Part shown: piece by piece, positions 60,640 through 64,000 of the stretch
How the letters are laid out: the number at the start of each line of letters is the position of its first letter
How positions within the stretch are numbered: position 1 is the first letter of the stretch
Assembly (NCBI GenBank): GCA_003551665.1
Contig: PUNE01000146.1
Span: 1 to 64,000, forward strand
DNA: 64,000 nt
Source of the DNA: Halobacteroidaceae bacterium
GTDB lineage: Bacteria; Bacillota; Halanaerobiia; B1SED10-174
Direction of reading: 5' to 3'
Translations under genes and position numbers: made by a program
The notes under the pieces: generated by a model
Told to the model about the DNA's origin: nothing
The model's input: only the letters and a program-made list of their open reading frames with translations
The model's database searches: none

Positions 60640-60776
60640 ACGAACTTTTCCCAAATTATTGCCCCGAATAAGCCCTTTTTATAAATGCGTTTAAATTTTT
60701 GAACAAATTATTTTTTTGTTGTGCAAATACCGTTACAGCAATGTGATGAATTGTAGTTAATTATTTTCACCTATAA

Positions 60777-61601
60777 TCAAGCACTTGAACCACCAAGAGT
60801 TAACATTGCCCTGAAAACCTTGAAAACCGTAATCAGGTCCTGATGGGTATAAGCCAGGGTTGTGGGTCCCAATCTACTCACTTCCGGAACCAGCTGGGCT
60901 CCATCAGCCATAGAAGAACTTATCAATTCCAGCTCCAGACGGTAGGGGCTTTCCAGCCGGAAAGGTTTGAAGGTAGAAATATCTTTTACTGCTTTTTCAG
61001 CCTCTTTTTTTATCATTTCTCCAGCTTTTTTTGGGTGAATGCATTCAGCAGAATAACGGCTTAAACCTTTTTTCACTTCAACAGTATAAACTTTTTCAAA
61101 AAGATCTTCTGCTTCTCTGCAGACCGAATCGTCACCGGTTACAAGGAGTACCGGAGCATCAAATTCCCCTGCGACAAGGGCATTTACCCCAGTCTCTCCC
61201 AGTTCAACCCCGTTTATTTTCAACCTTCGCAGGACCCTTCCCGAATAGGAGTGGTCCATTATGCTGGCCCTGGTTCCCCGCCGGCCATGGTAACCAACAA
61301 GAAAGACCCCATCAACGTCATTGCTCAAACCCTGAACCATGCTGAGTTCCTTAAGGCTTCCTGTTATAAGGGTTGCATCCGGGTGGAGTAAATCGGGGAC
61401 GATGTTTCGCATCCCACCGTGGGAATCGTTAACCACAACTTTTTTGGCCCCGCCGGCGAACGCTCCTTCTATAGCATAATTCACCTCTTCAGTCATTATT
61501 TTTCGGGCCCAGTTGTAATCCTTTCCTGAACGGGAGTCAACCTGGTCCTCTGCAACAATTCCTGCAATTCCCTCCATGTCTGCTGAAATAAGTATTTTCA
61601 T
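60777..61601 (-). CDS. M55-family D-aminopeptidase (DppA-like)
   Basis: 274-residue zinc peptidase that releases N-terminal D-amino acids. Metal-binding motifs at the N-terminus (ISADMEGIAG), then VVVNDSHGGMRNIVP, GVFLVGYHGRRGT and MDHSYSG match DppA. Cytosolic, no signal. It lies 20 bases after obg and ends before the sigma-54 peptide operon; it probably rides on the obg transcript but belongs in function with the D-amino acid genes. Confidence 0.92.
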   Translation of the reverse strand: MKILISADMEGIAGIVAEDQVDSRSGKDYNWARKIMTEEVNYAIEGAFAGGAKKVVVNDSHGGMRNIVPDLLHPDATLITGSLKELSMVQGLSNDVDGVFLVGYHGRRGTRASIMDHSYSGRVLRRLKINGVELGETGVNALVAGEFDAPVLLVTGDDSVCREAEDLFEKVYTVEVKKGLSRYSAECIHPKKAGEMIKKEAEKAVKDISTFKPFRLESPYRLELELISSSMADGAQLVPEVSRLGPTTLAYTHQDLITVFKVFRAMLTLGGSSA

Positions 61602-61620
61602 GCTTGCCCTCCTTTTAGGA

Positions 61621-62886
61621 TTATTCTACATATTCAAATTCCATTGGCCCAATCCGCACAGTGTCTCCTTCCTGGATACCCTTTTCCTTTAATGCGTCAT
61701 AAAGGCCTTTTTTCTGCAAAAAATTCAATAGGTTCCTTACGCTTTCTTCGTTTTCAAAATCAATGGTTTGGATTTTCTTTTCTGCCTCACCCCCACTGAC
61801 CACAAATATTCCTTCCTCCTTTTTAATAGAAAAAGGAACTTCTTCGGAAAAAACAATTGCTTCTTCTGAGGGGGTATCAACTTCCGGTGGTGGAGCCTTC
61901 TGCAGCTCGCTGTACACTTCTCCCACCAGTTCTTCAATGCCTTCACCTGTAACAGCTGAAATTGTACATACCTTTAACCCTTCTGTTTCCAGACTATCTT
62001 TTACTTCTGCAATTTTTTCCCTGGTTTCAGCAAGGTCAGCCTTATTGACAGCAACAAGAGAATTCCTTTTGCTCAGGTCCCTTCGATAATTCTTCAATTC
62101 CTGGCGCACCTGTCTAAAAGCCTCAAGGGGTTCAACGCCGGAAAAGCCCGATCCATCTAAAACGTAAAGCAAAACTCTTGTTCTTTCAACGTGGCGAAGA
62201 AATTGGTGGCCCAGGCCCACACCTTTATGGGCTCCCTCTATCAGACCAGGAAGATCCGCCCAGACCATGCTCCTGTCCTTCCAGTCCACCACTCCCAGAA
62301 ATGGGGCCAGGGTTGTAAAAGGATAATCCGCAATTTTGGGTCGGGAATTGGAGACCTTTGAAAGAAGGGTTGATTTTCCTGCATTGGGAAGCCCTACAAG
62401 CCCTACCTCTGCCAGGAGTTTTAATTCCAGCCGGAGCAGTTTTTCTTCCCCTGGAGTCCCGAGTTCAGAATGGCGGGGGGCCTGTTTGGTAGAAGAAGCA
62501 AACCGAGCATTGCCCCGTCCTCCTTTTCCACCGCGAGCAGCAATATATTCCTCACCTTCTTTAGTGAGGTCAGAAAGCACCTTTTTTCTTTCTTCGTCAA
62601 TAACTACAGTACCCGGGGGAACTGCAATTACCATATCCTCTCCGTCTTTTCCGGTTCTGTTACCCCCCGCCCCAGAACCTCCACCATCAGCTTTAAAAAC
62701 CTTCCGGTGACGGAAAGGGGAGAGGGTGTTCAAACCCGGATCAACCTTAAAAATAACATGCCCGCCCCGACCTCCATCTCCTCCATCAGGGCCGCCACGG
62801 GGAACGTACTTTTCTCTCCGGAAACTGGTTATTCCATTTCCGCCTTTCCCACCAACTACAGTTATTCTAACTTCATCTAAAAACAA
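61621..62886 (-). CDS. obg: Obg family ribosome-associated GTPase
   Basis: 421 residues in the usual three parts: glycine-rich Obg fold (FRREKYVPRGGPDGGDGGRG), a GTPase domain (GLPNAGKSTLLSKVSNSRP, DLPGLIEGAHKGVGLGHQFL, AVNKADLAE) and a C-terminal OCT domain. Essential ribosome/50S assembly and stress factor. Not next to rplU-rpmA here, which is the common bacterial location. Followed by the D-aminopeptidase. Confidence 0.96.
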   Translation of the reverse strand: MFLDEVRITVVGGKGGNGITSFRREKYVPRGGPDGGDGGRGGHVIFKVDPGLNTLSPFRHRKVFKADGGGSGAGGNRTGKDGEDMVIAVPPGTVVIDEERKKVLSDLTKEGEEYIAARGGKGGRGNARFASSTKQAPRHSELGTPGEEKLLRLELKLLAEVGLVGLPNAGKSTLLSKVSNSRPKIADYPFTTLAPFLGVVDWKDRSMVWADLPGLIEGAHKGVGLGHQFLRHVERTRVLLYVLDGSGFSGVEPLEAFRQVRQELKNYRRDLSKRNSLVAVNKADLAETREKIAEVKDSLETEGLKVCTISAVTGEGIEELVGEVYSELQKAPPPEVDTPSEEAIVFSEEVPFSIKKEEGIFVVSGGEAEKKIQTIDFENEESVRNLLNFLQKKGLYDALKEKGIQEGDTVRIGPMEFEYVE

Positions 62887-63037
62887 TGTTCTGCCTCCAA
62901 ATTAAAATGGAATTAAAAAAGGAGAGAAGTTCTCCAGTATAGAAGCATTTTTCAGTGCAGAAAAAATTTTTTATGGTCTATATACTTTCTACAAATCTTT
63001 TTCATTTTCCTTTAATAAAATTTAAGGAGGGTTTTTC

Positions 63038-63544
63038 ATGCAATACAGTTACAGGGGTTTTGAGCCTGAAGTTCACCAGAGCGTATACCTTGGGCCGGGA
63101 TGCAGAATCATTGGCAGGGTTCAAATTAATGAGGATGCTTCCATCTGGCCCAATGCAGTTCTTCGCGGAGACCTGGCCACAATATACATAGGTAAAGAGA
63201 GCAATATTCAGGATAACTGCACCCTGCACGTTGACAGTAACCAGGACCTGGTTATCGGAAACCGGGTAACCGTAGGCCACGGGGCTATTCTACATGGATG
63301 TACAATCGGAGATGATACTCTGGTGGGGATGGGAGCAATCATTCTGAATGGAGCAAAAATTGGAAAAAACTGCTTGATTGCTGCGGGAACCCTTATCCCC
63401 GAAGGCAAGGAAATCCCCTCGGGTAGCCTAGTTGTGGGAGCTCCGGGTAAAATTCTGCGGGAATTGAAAACCGAAGAAAAAGAAGGTCTGATCAGTTCCG
63501 CTAGAAGGTATGGGAAATTGAAAGATACTTACAGGGAAAATTAA
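63038..63544 (+). CDS. Gamma-type carbonic anhydrase family protein
   Basis: 168-residue left-handed beta-helix hexapeptide protein. The three metal-binding histidines appear in NCTLHVDSN and VGHGAILHGCTIGDD; SIWPNAVLRGDLATIYIGKE and GMGAIILNGAKIGKNCLIAA are family text. Hydration of CO2 or a related acyl or metal role (YrdA/PaaY-like) is expected. ATG preceded by AAGGAGGG. Divergent from obg. Confidence 0.93.
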   Translation: MQYSYRGFEPEVHQSVYLGPGCRIIGRVQINEDASIWPNAVLRGDLATIYIGKESNIQDNCTLHVDSNQDLVIGNRVTVGHGAILHGCTIGDDTLVGMGAIILNGAKIGKNCLIAAGTLIPEGKEIPSGSLVVGAPGKILRELKTEEKEGLISSARRYGKLKDTYREN

Positions 63545-63728
63545 ACAATGTATATTTCTTTTTAGCGAGATTTCCTCTTTGCTCTTAATTCATTTTGGGT
63601 TTGAAAACGAACAAAATGAGAGGTATTATATTATTTAAGGCCAAAATTTTGGGGCAAAAGAACCTTTTTCTATAACCCGATCCCAATCCTTCCCCGCCCT
63701 TCCGAAACCTTTTATAGGAGGTTCCAAA

Positions 63729-64000
63729 ATGAGAAAACTGCTTGTTTTTCCTCTAATTCTAGTTTTGGGCGCAGGAATTTTTTCTGGCTGCACCCCTGAA
63801 GAAGCATGGGCAGACGGAAGTTATGAGGCCAGTGCCGAAGGTTTCAACGATGATGTTCTCGTCGAGGTTGTTATCGCTGGCGGAATAATAACGGAAATTA
63901 ACATTCTTGAGCACGACGAAACAGAGGAATACGCCGAAGAAGCTTTTGATGAAGTTATTCCCGCTATCATTGAAGCCCAATCACCAGATGTGGACTCGGT
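63729..64000 (+). CDS. FMN-binding domain lipoprotein (partial, runs off the window)
   Basis: First 90 residues only. A lipoprotein signal (LLVFPLILVLGAGIFSGC, Cys after a Phe-Ser-Gly lipobox) is followed by WADGSYEASAEGFNDDVLVE and VVIAGGIITEINILEHDET, the typical start of an FMN-binding domain as in RnfG/NqrC-like extracellular electron-transfer proteins. TAGGAGG lies seven bases upstream of the ATG. Missing from the ORF track because it has no stop in the window. Confidence 0.83.
   Translation, partial: MRKLLVFPLILVLGAGIFSGCTPEEAWADGSYEASAEGFNDDVLVEVVIAGGIITEINILEHDETEEYAEEAFDEVIPAIIEAQSPDVDS

Noticed and set aside
1-64000. CRISPR array, insertion sequence, prophage or rRNA
   Set aside because: No regularly spaced repeats, transposase ORF, phage structural gene or rRNA text seen; only the integrase scar near tRNA-Sec.

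Overview
The window looks like a chromosome segment of an obligately anaerobic, moderate-GC Firmicute of the clostridial or acetogen type. Evidence seen directly: a selenocysteine tRNA, a tungsten-type aldehyde ferredoxin oxidoreductase with its own MoaD-like protein, many 4Fe-4S/flavin electron-transfer proteins, corrinoid methyltransferases, sigma-54 control and strong GGAGG ribosome binding sites. Two BCCT carriers and acid-rich proteins would fit a saline or alkaline habitat, but that is inference. Nearly all genes lie on the minus strand. I see no CRISPR array, intact insertion sequence, rRNA or replication origin.

Regions. 0.2-6.6 kb: separate housekeeping/stress genes (MerA-like flavoprotein, DUF438-hemerythrin-PAS protein, agmatine deiminase family enzyme, radical SAM protein, ArsR and Lrp/AsnC regulators). 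6.6-10.9 kb: MoaD-AOR pair, a zinc alcohol dehydrogenase and mtnA. 10.9-12.05 kb: no convincing gene. 12.05-20.5 kb: exonuclease III, HAD hydrolase, an exported metallo-beta-lactamase/ComEA protein, a decayed tyrosine integrase beside selC (tRNA-Sec), a cysteine desulfurase-thiI pair, tRNA-Arg, and a THF-riboswitch-controlled folT-RACo operon.

20.5-40.9 kb is the centrepiece. About 18 tightly packed minus-strand genes follow one sigma-54 promoter. They encode two MttC/MttB pairs, a hydantoinase-like ASKHA protein, a DUF1638 protein, a methyl-THF:corrinoid methyltransferase, a second HdrA-like/MvhD-like pair, MetV, MetF, HdrC, a large double HdrA, a FloxDCBA-like NADH module and a third MttB. 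Read together this is a pathway that takes methyl groups from quaternary amines to a corrinoid protein, passes them to THF, and oxidises methyl-THF with MetVF while Hdr/Flox passes electrons to NAD and perhaps ferredoxin. The sigma-54 activator lies just upstream; an MFS carrier, a nitrilase-family enzyme and two BCCT transporters follow and probably supply substrates. The THF riboswitch (folT) and RACo (corrinoid reactivation) at 17.9-20.5 kb serve the same chemistry.

49.4-61.6 kb is a second theme, peptide and D-amino-acid scavenging: tryptophanase; a sigma-54-driven operon of a meso-DAP-dehydrogenase-like enzyme, an N-acyl-D-amino-acid deacylase and a cytosolic C39-like peptidase; and another sigma-54-driven operon of an oligopeptide-binding protein, two permeases and a secreted paralogue of the C39 protein. 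A sigma-54-driven pair of orphan membrane genes lies between them, and a DppA-like D-aminopeptidase sits behind obg. A gamma-carbonic anhydrase and the start of an FMN-binding lipoprotein close the window.

Four sigma-54 promoters with exact GG-N10-GC spacing link the catabolic modules. All functions are read from motifs and family knowledge; no search was run.
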